This document shows, one piece after another, positions 49,994-58,621 of a stretch of DNA of 64,000 nucleotides. A program made the translations under genes and the position numbers. A model generated the notes under the pieces. The model did no database searches, was not told the DNA's origin, and saw only the letters and a list, made by a program, of their open reading frames with translations. This stretch comes from Pseudomonas sp. SORT22 (GTDB lineage Bacteria; Pseudomonadota; Gammaproteobacteria; Pseudomonadales; Pseudomonadaceae): positions 2,542,501-2,606,500 of the forward strand of contig NZ_CP071007.1 of NCBI RefSeq assembly GCF_018417635.1. Direction: 5' to 3'. Each line of letters begins with the position of its first letter. Positions within the stretch are counted from its first letter, which is position 1.

Positions 49994-51439
49994 CTCGACC
50001 CGTACTATGCAGCCCTGGCGTTGGGTCGCCTCGAGCAGCAGGCCCTGCACCGGCAACAGGTCGCCAATCAGCAGGTTCTGCAAAATCGGCTTGCCCTCGA
50101 AGGTGTTCGGCCCCAGCACCACCTGCTGCACACCCTCGACCCGCACCACCGCCTTGCCGACCTTGCCCAGGGTGTTGCCGCTCAAGGTCAGGGGGCCGGC
50201 CAGCGGCGTGGCATTGCGCAGGCTGACGGCGTATTCCGGGCTGTTGCCGATGCGGTTGCCGATCAGGCTGACGGCGCCGACCTCGCTGGCATCCACGGCG
50301 CTGCCCTGGCTGTTGCCGATCAGGTTGTCGCTGATCAGCAGCGGTGCGGCTGCGCTCGGCGTCAGGTTGCGCAGCTGGATGCCGTTGCCCCGGCTATCGC
50401 CAATCAAGTTGCCGCTCAGTAGCAGGGCACCCTGTTGCTCGCTGACTTCGATGGCCGCCTTGTGCGCGCCAAGGATCAGGTTGTGCTCGATACGTGCGCG
50501 GGTCTGGCCACGCAGGCGGATGCCGCTGTTGTTGTCGATGCCGCGTAGCTGGTTATTGCGTACCACGACCTGGCTGTCGCGCACGTCGATGGCGTACTGC
50601 TGGGACTGGCCGAACTGGCTGTTGTCGATCTGCGCCTGGCTGTGTTGCAGCTCTACCGCGCTGGACAGTTCATTGAACTGGCTGTCGCGGATGATCAGCG
50701 TGGCCGGGCGGGTAGAGGCTGCCTGCTGGCTGCTCAGGGCGGTGCTCAGGCCGCGCGAGAGGTTGGCGTTGTAGCCCAGGCGGTTGAGGGTCGAGCCGAT
50801 CACCTGGGTGTGGCTACCGGCCCAGGCCACCACGAACGGCCGCCAGGCGCGCTCGGTGCTGCCGGGCTTGTCGCCGGCGACGCTCTCCAGGCGCGATTGG
50901 TTCAGGCCCAGCCAGCCCTGGTTGATCAGCGCCGTGCCGGAGTAGCTGTACAGGTACAGGCTGGTGCCTTCGAGCAACAGGCCGCCGTCGCTGGCGATCA
51001 CCAGCGGGTAGCTGAGCAGGTAGCCGTCCTTGTAGCGCTTGATGATCTTCGGGTCGTTGAGGGCATCGTGCAGTTGCGCCAGGCTGATGCTGCCGCCGCG
51101 CACCATTACCGCTTGCGGGTGATGCGCCTGGTAGCCGGCGATGGCGCGGAACAGGCCGTTGTTGACGAACGGCTCGAACGGCCAGCTGCCGGCCTGTGAC
51201 GAGAACATCGGTTGCAGGCTGACACTGGCGCGGCCGGCCGGGCGCGGACGTTCGCTGACCTGCAGTTGCACAGCCTGGCTGACCTGTTGCTGCAACTGCT
51301 GCAGGTCGCGCTGGTGTTCGACGCTGTCTACCGGGCTCAGTGTTTGCTGCAGCGGCAAGCTCTGGCTGGCAGCCTGGGTCAGGGCGCTGAACAGCAGCGC
51401 CAGGCAGGAAAGGGTAAGCGGGCGGGCAAGCATGGCCAT
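49835..51439 (-). CDS. algG: AlgG-like right-handed β-helix protein lacking the DPHD epimerase motif
   Basis: A 534-residue exported protein (signal LSCLALLFSALTQAAS) related to mannuronan C5-epimerase AlgG. The N-half keeps SLAQLHDALNDPKIIKRYKDGYLLSYPLVIASDGGLLLEG and RPFVVAWAGSHTQVIGSTLNRLGYNA. A β-helix of CASH-type repeats follows (NQLRGIDNNSGIRLRG, NLIGDSRGNGIQLRN). Where AlgG has the catalytic DPHD, this protein has AIDVRDSQ (D285-D288), so the catalytic histidine is arginine. Epimerase activity is doubtful; it may only protect or guide polymer in the periplasm. It is the last gene of the operon. Its final 53 codons run antisense to the GNAT gene, so the 3' end may be rearranged. Confidence 0.75.
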   Translation of the reverse strand: MAMLARPLTLSCLALLFSALTQAASQSLPLQQTLSPVDSVEHQRDLQQLQQQVSQAVQLQVSERPRPAGRASVSLQPMFSSQAGSWPFEPFVNNGLFRAIAGYQAHHPQAVMVRGGSISLAQLHDALNDPKIIKRYKDGYLLSYPLVIASDGGLLLEGTSLYLYSYSGTALINQGWLGLNQSRLESVAGDKPGSTERAWRPFVVAWAGSHTQVIGSTLNRLGYNANLSRGLSTALSSQQAASTRPATLIIRDSQFNELSSAVELQHSQAQIDNSQFGQSQQYAIDVRDSQVVVRNNQLRGIDNNSGIRLRGQTRARIEHNLILGAHKAAIEVSEQQGALLLSGNLIGDSRGNGIQLRNLTPSAAAPLLISDNLIGNSQGSAVDASEVGAVSLIGNRIGNSPEYAVSLRNATPLAGPLTLSGNTLGKVGKAVVRVEGVQQVVLGPNTFEGKPILQNLLIGDLLPVQGLLLEATQRQGCIVRVELSDRPLHAQKALVFADADKALAQVQQACRVAPEHHQAQQRQVPLAGPVGQLR

Positions 51440-51456
51440 GACGGTTCGTCCTTGGG

Positions 51457-52572
51457 TTACGGCAGTGTGGGATAGAACGGCTTGAGCGGGCCGCCGATCT
51501 GGCTGTAGTTGTCGACCTCGCCATCCTCGCTGTCATACAGCTGGCGGGCCAGGCGGTTACCCGGGGCGCGCTGCAGGAAGGGGATCAGCCAGGCCAGTTT
51601 GTACGGGGCGACGTCGCTCTGCGATTTGCCCTTGAGCTCGGGCAGGCCGTCGGGGTCGAGGATGCTGCGGGCGGCGAAGTTGGCCAGCAGCTCCAGGGTC
51701 TGCTGATCGTCGCTGCTCCACGGCAGGTCGTTGGCCCGCGCCGACTCGGCCAGCAACACCAGCGGCACCAGGGCGTACTGGCTGTAGGTGGCGGCCAGTT
51801 TGCTGCGCGCCACTTCCAGCGGCAGGTAGGCGTAGCTGCCGTCAGCGGACTTCACCGCCTGCTGCAGGCCGCGGCGCAGGTTGCCGTCGGCCCACTGGAT
51901 GAAGTCGTCGCGCTGCACCAGCATGCCGGTCGCCGCCACCGCCCAGGCCGCCCAGTAGTCGTGGTTGTTGAACCAGGTAAAGCCCGGGGTGCGGCGCGGC
52001 TGGTACTCGGCGATGATGCGCTCGCCCAACTGGTTGAACCAGGCCTGCTGCGCCGGTGACAGTTGCAGCTTGGCGTCACTGGCGGCCTGGGTCATCAGCA
52101 GGGTCGAGGCCATGGCCGCCACCGCCCATTTGCGCGCGGCCATGCCGGTGCTGCTGGCGTCGGGGTTGAGCAGCGCACCGGCCTCGGCCCAGCGTTCCAG
52201 CCACTGGTCCTGGCAAGCCAGGGCCATGTTCGCCTCCTGCGGATTCTTCGCCCGCTGGAAGCGCTTGCTGGCGTAGATCAGGCCGCCGATGAACTGTTTG
52301 ACCTGCTTGCCGATCTGTTCGCTGTTGGCGTCCGGGCTGCTGCGCAGGGTCGACTTGCTGGCGTCGCGCTGGTCGTACTTGCTCTGTAGCTGCAGGCTGC
52401 CGGTGTAGGGCGGCGGTGCTTGTTTGCTGCAGCTTAAGGTGCGGTAGTCGGCGATCATCGCCGATTGCGCGGTGGCCCGCGGTGGCCAGATCGAGCTGGC
52501 CGCCAGGCTGTCGGCCAACTGCAGGCTGGCGCACAGGCCCAGGCCCAGCGCGGTCCAGGTCTTTACAGGCAT
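51457..52572 (-). CDS. algL: Alginate lyase-type periplasmic polysaccharide lyase (PL5)
   Basis: A 371-residue exported (α/α)-barrel lyase. Residues matching the AlgL catalytic set are all present: K65 in LQSKYDQRD, N203/H204 in WFNNHDYWAAW, R256 and Y263 in LEVARSKLAATYSQYAL with the expected seven-residue spacing. In alginate producers the lyase clears polymer misdirected into the periplasm. Active-site retention implies that the polymer of this cluster is still a polyuronate cleavable by β-elimination. The gene overlaps algX by ten bases. Confidence 0.85.
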   Translation of the reverse strand: MPVKTWTALGLGLCASLQLADSLAASSIWPPRATAQSAMIADYRTLSCSKQAPPPYTGSLQLQSKYDQRDASKSTLRSSPDANSEQIGKQVKQFIGGLIYASKRFQRAKNPQEANMALACQDQWLERWAEAGALLNPDASSTGMAARKWAVAAMASTLLMTQAASDAKLQLSPAQQAWFNQLGERIIAEYQPRRTPGFTWFNNHDYWAAWAVAATGMLVQRDDFIQWADGNLRRGLQQAVKSADGSYAYLPLEVARSKLAATYSQYALVPLVLLAESARANDLPWSSDDQQTLELLANFAARSILDPDGLPELKGKSQSDVAPYKLAWLIPFLQRAPGNRLARQLYDSEDGEVDNYSQIGGPLKPFYPTLP

Positions 52573-53972
52573 ACGCGGGTTTCCACTTGGGTGGCGGCGG
52601 TGCCGGGCTTGGTCGGCTCCATGAACACCGACAGCAGGTTGGCCCCGGCAAATTCCTTGGCCCGGCTCAGCTCAAGGTAGTACTGGCCGCCGCTAACCAC
52701 CGCCTCGCGGCGAAACCAGACCTTGTCGCGGGCGCCGTTGTCGTAATAGACGATCACGTAGAAATCCTTGACGTTCTTGTCGCTGATGCGGATATCGAGA
52801 AAGCCCTGGCCGTTACCGAGGTGCTTGCGGTTTTCGCCTGCGTTGCTGAGCAGTTCGATGCGCTCGTTGACCCGCAGCGGCGGGCGCTCTACCCGGTTGG
52901 CCAGGACTTCGGTCGACACCGGGCAACCGCCTTTGATCGCCGGGATCAGCTGGCGGTACATCTGCTCGGATTCCAGCTGGTAGTTGGCCGGCAGTTCCCA
53001 GATGATCAGCTTCGGCGGTGCCTTGGGCTTGTAGTTCTCTGACAGCAGGTATTCGAGCAGCGAGCCGTCCTGGCCGACGCCGGGCAGGGCGTAGTTGAGG
53101 ATGTCGACCTCAAGGTACTGCTTGAGGTAGCCGTCGAAGTTGAACTGCTTGCTCTCGTCTTCACGGGCGGCGGCGTTACTGTCGCCAACCAGGATCACCT
53201 CTGGGTCCGGCGCGTCGTCGAACAGCGCATCGGCACCAGCGGCCTCGGGGATGGTCTGGTAGCCGCGCACGTACTGGAAACCGTAGTTGTTGCCGCAGAT
53301 ATAGCTCAGCGCCAGGTTCAGGGTGCCGTCCTTGGGCACCATGACCCCGGGTTCGGTGCGGTAGCTTTTTTTGCTCAGGTCGGCGTAGAACGGCTGGCGA
53401 CGGATTTCTTCGGCAACCAGCCGCGCCGTAGCTTGGGCACCGGCCGGGGTCCAGTGGTGGTCACGGCGAAAGAAGAACTCGCCCTTGGGCGGGGTGTGCA
53501 CCAGTTGCATCAACGGCGGCACCACCGCGCCACCGGCGCGCAATTGCTGCAGGTAATTTTCCAGGTTGCCGCTGGCGCGGGCAAAGTCGAAGCCATGCAG
53601 CTTGTCGGCGTAAAGCTTGTCGCGGTGCATCAGGCCACGGGTCGGTTGCACCGCCATGGCCACATGGATGCCCTGTTGGCGAAAGGCGGCCATCAAGCGC
53701 GCAAACTCCGGGCGCATGGGCGCCGGGATGCCGAAGTCGTTGGTCAGGTCGACCGCCGAGCGGAACAGCCAGCGGTCCTTGGCCGGAACGATTTCGCGCA
53801 TCAGCTTCATGCGCCCTTCGGCGTAATTCTGCGGGTTGCTCAGTCCCGGGCAGACCATGCACTCAAGGCTCGTGCAACTGGCCTTGGCGGGCTCTGCGGC
53901 CACGCTCGGGGCGCTCAGCAGAGGGCCCAGCAGCGCCGCCAGGCCAAGGGGAAGAATGCGCTTCATGATCAC
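52563..53972 (-). CDS. algX: Alginate O-acetyltransferase AlgX-like
   Basis: A 469-residue periplasmic SGNH-fold acetyltransferase with C-terminal carbohydrate-binding module. After the signal peptide (LAALLGPLLSAPSVAA) come disulfide cysteines (CTSLECMVCPG) and the triad: D171 and H173 in RRDHHWTPAGA and S265 in ILVGDSNAA. AlgX transfers acetyl groups to mannuronate in alginate. Here it sits between algF and algL rather than before algL-algI. The start may be M1 or M3; the ATG at 53972 overlaps algF by four bases. Confidence 0.88.
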   Translation of the reverse strand: MIMKRILPLGLAALLGPLLSAPSVAAEPAKASCTSLECMVCPGLSNPQNYAEGRMKLMREIVPAKDRWLFRSAVDLTNDFGIPAPMRPEFARLMAAFRQQGIHVAMAVQPTRGLMHRDKLYADKLHGFDFARASGNLENYLQQLRAGGAVVPPLMQLVHTPPKGEFFFRRDHHWTPAGAQATARLVAEEIRRQPFYADLSKKSYRTEPGVMVPKDGTLNLALSYICGNNYGFQYVRGYQTIPEAAGADALFDDAPDPEVILVGDSNAAAREDESKQFNFDGYLKQYLEVDILNYALPGVGQDGSLLEYLLSENYKPKAPPKLIIWELPANYQLESEQMYRQLIPAIKGGCPVSTEVLANRVERPPLRVNERIELLSNAGENRKHLGNGQGFLDIRISDKNVKDFYVIVYYDNGARDKVWFRREAVVSGGQYYLELSRAKEFAGANLLSVFMEPTKPGTAATQVETRVCL

Positions 53973-54613
53973 TCGCTCGGGTCGATGCTGTTGGCCAGGC
54001 TCATGCTCTGGTAGCCGGCGCCCTTGGGCAGCAGCACATAGCTGTAGGAGCGGCCCTTTTTCAGGAACAGTTCGTCGAACTGGGCAACGTTCTGCTCATC
54101 GACGTAGGCGGCAAAGCCGATCTTGATCTCGTTGACCATGCGGCTGCCGGTCTGGTCCTTGCCCAGCGGGTCGACGATCACGTGCTTGCCATCGACGGTT
54201 TTCAGCGCTGCCTGGGCCGGGGTCAGGTTGTAGAAGGCGACCTGGGCCTTCTTCGGCTCGTTGACGTACTTGTCGGCGATCAGGGTCAGCTTGCTGCCAT
54301 CAAAGACTACAGTGCTGGCGGCGTTGGCCTTGAGCTGCGGCTCGATGGCGGTGCCGCCGACGGCGATCTTGTGCGCGCCGGCCGGGGTGAAGCGGTAACC
54401 GCTGAGCTGGCCGGCGGCGACCCGTTGCGCGGTAATCTTGCCGCTCAGGGTCACATCGATGTTGCCGCCGGACAGGTTGAGCACGCGCACGAAGGCCGAG
54501 TCGGCCGGGGCCACGGCGTCATAGAGGTCGGCGTTGCCTTCGGCGGCATGAACGGCGGCGCTGCCCAGCAGCAGGGCGGAAGTGGCGAGCAGGCGTTGCA
54601 GTGCAGTGTTCAT
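53969..54613 (-). CDS. algF: Alginate O-acetylation protein AlgF-like
   Basis: A 214-residue periplasmic protein with signal peptide ending VHA and AlgF features: LYDAVAPADSAFVRVLNLSGGNIDVTLSGK, SGYRFTPAGAHKIAVGG and a C-terminal SYVLLPKGAGYQSMSL. AlgF works with AlgI and AlgJ to relay acetyl groups to AlgX, without a known catalytic site of its own. Directly downstream of algJ with ten bases between. Confidence 0.88.
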   Translation of the reverse strand: MNTALQRLLATSALLLGSAAVHAAEGNADLYDAVAPADSAFVRVLNLSGGNIDVTLSGKITAQRVAAGQLSGYRFTPAGAHKIAVGGTAIEPQLKANAASTVVFDGSKLTLIADKYVNEPKKAQVAFYNLTPAQAALKTVDGKHVIVDPLGKDQTGSRMVNEIKIGFAAYVDEQNVAQFDELFLKKGRSYSYVLLPKGAGYQSMSLANSIDPSE

Positions 54614-54623
54614 CAGTCTCTCC

Positions 54624-55718
54624 TTAGAAATGTTGGGTCTGGCCGGGGCGGCTCAGCGAGCCGAGGCGGTGGGCGAGCAGGGTGCGCAGGGGGAATTCCC
54701 AGACCACGGTGTCGATCTCGGGGTTGCTCAGCTGGTCGCTGGCAAGGAACTGGCTCATGGCCTCGAACGGCCCGCGGGCTTCCACCGACACGCTCAGCAG
54801 GTCGCGGTTGAGCGCCTCCTTGAGAAAGCCGACGAAGTTCCAGTCATCGATCTTGCTGTAGCTGGTACCCACCAGCATCAGGCTCTGGTTTTCGCTGGCG
54901 AACAGGTCGCTGGCGCTTTGCTCGGCCTTGAGGGTTTCGTACAGGGCGATCTGGTTGGGGCCGAACTGCGGCGCCAGTTGCGCGTGGTTGAACTGGATGT
55001 AGTTCATCAGGTCGCCCTTGACCGTCTTGTCGGCGACTTTGTGCGACAGGTAACGCTGGTCACCGAGCAGTTCCGGGTGCTGGCGGGCCAGCTCGTAGGC
55101 ACTCAGGCGCGCGCCTTGCGGGCTCCAGTGGGTGTCGGACTTGAGGAACAGCTCGGGGCCGGCAAGGTTGGCCAGAAATGCCGAGCGCAACGGCGTGACG
55201 GCAATCTCCTGCGCCTGCAGGCGCTCGACGAAACGGTCGTAGAGGCTGATCGCCCGTGGGTCGACGGCGCGTTGGGTGTGCGCGGCATAGACATCGACTT
55301 TCATCGGCAGCGGCAGCACGATCAGGCGCTTGTTGTGGGCCTTGAGCTGCTGCTCGACCTCGGCGATCCGCTTGAGCTGGCCGTCGAGGTTGGCCTCAAG
55401 GTTGTTCGGCACGCGGTATTCCTGGTTGGTGTAGAGCCAGCCGTCCTTGCCCAGCACCACGCCCTTGGTGCCTTCGTCGAACAGCCGGTACTGGGCGTTG
55501 GCCCACAGCTCGACCGACGGCTCACGGAGGAAGAAGCGCTTGTCGTAGACCTGCTCGAATTTGCGCAGCAGCTTGCCGTCGACGAACAGGTTCCAGGCGT
55601 CGGTCTGGTTGCGGGCAAAACTGAACACCGGGGGCAGCGAGTAGACGAACATGCCCGCCAGCAGGACGCCGAAGGCAATGCCGTTGACCTTGCTGGCCGA
55701 ATTCATGACCGGGTACAT
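54624..55718 (-). CDS. algJ: Alginate O-acetyltransferase AlgJ-like
   Basis: A 364-residue SGNH-like protein tethered by an N-terminal membrane helix (VNGIAFGVLLAGMFVYSLPP). The catalytic positions are kept: D195 and H197 in KSDTHWSPQGA and the serine of LMLVGTSYSK (~S286). KGVVLGKDGWLYTNQEYRVP is the conserved N-terminal motif. AlgJ hands acetyl groups from AlgI on toward AlgX. It follows algI by nine bases. Confidence 0.9.
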   Translation of the reverse strand: MYPVMNSASKVNGIAFGVLLAGMFVYSLPPVFSFARNQTDAWNLFVDGKLLRKFEQVYDKRFFLREPSVELWANAQYRLFDEGTKGVVLGKDGWLYTNQEYRVPNNLEANLDGQLKRIAEVEQQLKAHNKRLIVLPLPMKVDVYAAHTQRAVDPRAISLYDRFVERLQAQEIAVTPLRSAFLANLAGPELFLKSDTHWSPQGARLSAYELARQHPELLGDQRYLSHKVADKTVKGDLMNYIQFNHAQLAPQFGPNQIALYETLKAEQSASDLFASENQSLMLVGTSYSKIDDWNFVGFLKEALNRDLLSVSVEARGPFEAMSQFLASDQLSNPEIDTVVWEFPLRTLLAHRLGSLSRPGQTQHF

Positions 55719-55727
55719 GGCGGTCTC

Positions 55728-57155
55728 CTAGAACTGAAAGTACAGAAAGGGCGAGAACGAATGCGCCGCCAGGCTGCTCAGCGCCAGGGCAAAGCCGGCC
55801 CACAGCAGCAGGGCCTTGAGGCCGCCGACATGGCGCATGAAGTACTGCTCCTTGTTGCCGGCGTAGAAGCGCACGTTGTTGCTGCCGGCCAGCACCAGCC
55901 AGCACAGGGCGATGGCGGCGAACGACATGGCCATCTTCGAGGCGCCAAGCACGTACAGGTCCAGCGAACCGAGGCCGTTGAGGCCGAACAGCGCCTGGTA
56001 GATGTCGATGCTGTGGCGCAGGTCGTTGGTGAAGAACAGCGGCATGCTCAGGATGATCAGCACGAAGGTGCGCAGGTTGCGGCCCAGGTGGTAGGGCGTG
56101 GTGATCTTGGTCGCCAGGTTGAATTTGCGCTCGATGACCATGCCCAAGCCGAAGAACAGCCCCCAGCAGATAAAGGCAAAACTGGCGCCGTGCCACAGCC
56201 CTGACAGCAGCATGGTGTAGACCAGCGCCGGCAGCGCCCCGGCGATGCGCTTGCGCACCAGCGGCATGTACACGTAGTCGCGCAGAAAGTGCGCCAGGGT
56301 CATGTGCCAGCGCGCCCAGAACTCGGTGATGCTCTGCGACACATACGGCTGGTTGAAGTTTTCCGGAAAACGGAAACCCATCATCAAGGCCAGGCCCAGG
56401 GCCATGTGGCTGTAGCCGGCGAAGTCGAAGTACAGCTGCAGGGTCGAGACCACCAGGCCGAACCAGGCATCGCTCAATTGCAGGGTGCCTTCGCTGATGA
56501 ACAGCACGTTGATCGGCGCCAGCTGGTCGGCGATCAGCACCTTCATGATGAAGCCGAGCATGAACCGGCACACGCCCAGCGAGAACAGCTCCAGCGAATG
56601 GGTGCGCTGGCGCAGCTGCGGTGCCAGCTGGCTATAGCGCAGGATCGGGCCGGCCACCAGGTGCGGGAACAGCGCGACGAAGGCGGCGAAGTCGATGAAG
56701 TTGTTGGTCGGCGTGGCGTCCTTGCGGTAGATGTCGACGATGTAGCTCAGGGCATGGAACACATAGAAGGAGATACCCAGCGGCAGGAAGATCGTCTCCA
56801 GGGTGAAGGTGTTGATGCCCAGCGGCGCGAGCAGGGCGGCCAGCACCTCGGCGCCGAAGTTGGCGTACTTGAAGTAGCCCAGGGTCGACAGGTTGCCGAT
56901 GATGCCGATCCACAGCAGGCGGAACGCCCAGCGCTTGTCGCCGGCATCCAGGCGCGCCTTGATGCGCAGGCCGAACCAGTAGTTCCAGTAGGTGATGGCG
57001 ACGAACAGCAGCAAAAAGTCCGGCCGCCACCAGGCATAGAAGATGTAGCTGGCGGCGACGATCACCGTCGAGCGCCACGGCGCCCGGGCGAGGAAGTACA
57101 CGGCCAGGAACAACGGCAGGTAGAGGAACAGGAAGACGTTGGAGGCGAAGATCAT
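55728..57155 (-). CDS. algI: MBOAT-family alginate acetylation protein AlgI-like
   Basis: A 475-residue inner-membrane O-acyltransferase with about eleven helices. The MBOAT catalytic histidine is in LLSGLWHGASFAFICWG; FASNVFLFLYLPLFLAVYF starts the protein, and RWHMTLAHFLRDYVYMPLVRKR is the family's cytoplasmic loop. It moves acetyl groups across the membrane to AlgJ/AlgX. In this cluster it follows algE directly, whereas in the canonical operon algG, algX and algL intervene. Confidence 0.92.
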   Translation of the reverse strand: MIFASNVFLFLYLPLFLAVYFLARAPWRSTVIVAASYIFYAWWRPDFLLLFVAITYWNYWFGLRIKARLDAGDKRWAFRLLWIGIIGNLSTLGYFKYANFGAEVLAALLAPLGINTFTLETIFLPLGISFYVFHALSYIVDIYRKDATPTNNFIDFAAFVALFPHLVAGPILRYSQLAPQLRQRTHSLELFSLGVCRFMLGFIMKVLIADQLAPINVLFISEGTLQLSDAWFGLVVSTLQLYFDFAGYSHMALGLALMMGFRFPENFNQPYVSQSITEFWARWHMTLAHFLRDYVYMPLVRKRIAGALPALVYTMLLSGLWHGASFAFICWGLFFGLGMVIERKFNLATKITTPYHLGRNLRTFVLIILSMPLFFTNDLRHSIDIYQALFGLNGLGSLDLYVLGASKMAMSFAAIALCWLVLAGSNNVRFYAGNKEQYFMRHVGGLKALLLWAGFALALSSLAAHSFSPFLYFQF

Positions 57156-57169
57156 CTCGGGTTCCGTCC

Positions 57170-58621
57170 TTAGTAGCTGACCACGACGCCGAAGGTCAGC
57201 TGGTAGTCATCACCACTGTCCAGGGCGTTGCCGGCGTTGAGGTAGCTGGCGCTGACCAGGGCGTTGACGTCCAGGTGCTTGCCGTCGATGGCCACCGGAA
57301 ACATCTTCCAGTAGTAGTTGAGGTCGAGCATCTGCCCGACGTCCTTGCCGCCGCCGTGGTTGCCCTGGGCAATGGCGCGGTTGCGCTCGCTGCGCTGGTC
57401 GCCTTCAAGGCGAATCGGCAGGGTGCCGTTGGCATCGCGCAGCTTCAGTTCGGTGAGGCGAAAATCCAGGGCGCTGCGCGGTGTTGGGTTGGTTTCCAGG
57501 GCGATGCCGTAGTAGCTCAGATTGCGCAGGTCGAGGCTGACGAAAGAGCTGGCCAGGCGCGTGCTGTAGCTGCCCTGGCGGGTGATGCGGTCGGACTGGA
57601 TGGCATTCAGGCGAAAGCCGTCGTTGTCGTTGCTCGGCTTGTCGGTCCGGCCGCCGCGCAGGGCCACCCGTGGTGTCCATGGCAGGTCGTGGAAGCGCTT
57701 GCCGATTTCGCCCAGGGCCGCCCAGCCGCTGGCGTTGTGGCCGCTGCTGGTGAGGCCGTTGACATCGGTGTTGTCGACCTTGCCGTCCAGGCCCGCGAGT
57801 TCCAGGTGGTAGTCGCTGAACAGCGGCGTCAGGTCAAGATCGTCAGCCTTGAAGAACAGCCCGTAGCGCATGCCCTTGAAGTCGTAGCGGTCTTCGGCGT
57901 CGTGGCCGCTGTGGTCATTCTCGTGCATCAGGCGCACGCCGGCCCAGTTGTGCTCGCTCCAGCGGTAGGCGTACTCGCCCATCAGGTAGGTGGTGCGCTC
58001 CTCGCTGTCGGCCAGGCGATTGACGTCGCTGTTGTAGTTGTAGAACTTCTGCGCCACGGCGACAAAGCCACGGGAGAAGGTGTCGTTGTAGTTGAAACGC
58101 AGCGACTCGATGCTGTCGTCCCACCAGATGCCGTAATCGTCGAAATAGCGCTGGCGCCCGGCCGACAGCGAAAAGCGCGGGTCGTCGCCGAGCAGGTTGC
58201 GTTTCACATACAGCTCGCGCAGTTCGGCGTACCAGCCTTCGGGCTGTTCGCGGTCGAGGTTGTTGGCGTTTTCGTTCTGCACGCTGGCCGACTCGCTGGA
58301 GTCGTAGTTAAGCCACAGGCGGCCATAGACCATCCACTTGGCCCAGCGTTTTTCCGGCGAGTACCAGGCGAACGACGGCTCGTAGCGCAGGCTGTAGAAC
58401 ATCTCGCGGCTGCGGCCGACTTCGGCGTTCTCCGGGCCGTAGCCGGTTTGCACGGTGAGCTTGTTGAAAAACTCCGAGGTGATCACCGGCTCGCTGCCAT
58501 TGGCGACCCGCACCGGCTCGCTGCTGTCGGCCTCGGGGCCGGTGACTTCTTCCAGGGCGTGCGCCGGGTACAGCGGTGCCAGGGCCAGCAGGGCGCCGAA
58601 CAGGGTGTGGTGGGCTTTCAC
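57170..58621 (-). CDS. algE: Alginate export outer-membrane porin AlgE-like
   Basis: A 483-residue exported β-barrel protein: signal peptide (LFGALLALAPLYPAHA), alternating aromatic strands and a terminal LTFGVVVSY ending. YAELRELYVKRNLLGDDPRFSLSAGRQRYFDDYGIWWDDSIESL is the AlgE export-domain signature, and HGGGKDVGQMLDLNYYWKMFP matches AlgE's KDIGQELDL strand. It forms the outer-membrane channel for the polymer. Outside these blocks it differs strongly from P. aeruginosa AlgE as I recall it, notably in the N-terminal extension. Overlaps algK by four bases. Confidence 0.85.
   Translation of the reverse strand: MKAHHTLFGALLALAPLYPAHALEEVTGPEADSSEPVRVANGSEPVITSEFFNKLTVQTGYGPENAEVGRSREMFYSLRYEPSFAWYSPEKRWAKWMVYGRLWLNYDSSESASVQNENANNLDREQPEGWYAELRELYVKRNLLGDDPRFSLSAGRQRYFDDYGIWWDDSIESLRFNYNDTFSRGFVAVAQKFYNYNSDVNRLADSEERTTYLMGEYAYRWSEHNWAGVRLMHENDHSGHDAEDRYDFKGMRYGLFFKADDLDLTPLFSDYHLELAGLDGKVDNTDVNGLTSSGHNASGWAALGEIGKRFHDLPWTPRVALRGGRTDKPSNDNDGFRLNAIQSDRITRQGSYSTRLASSFVSLDLRNLSYYGIALETNPTPRSALDFRLTELKLRDANGTLPIRLEGDQRSERNRAIAQGNHGGGKDVGQMLDLNYYWKMFPVAIDGKHLDVNALVSASYLNAGNALDSGDDYQLTFGVVVSY

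Noticed and set aside
49835..51439. Calling the AlgG-like gene a pseudogene
   Set aside because: The frame is open for 534 codons with intact signal peptide and β-helix repeats; substitution of the catalytic motif alone is better read as functional divergence.
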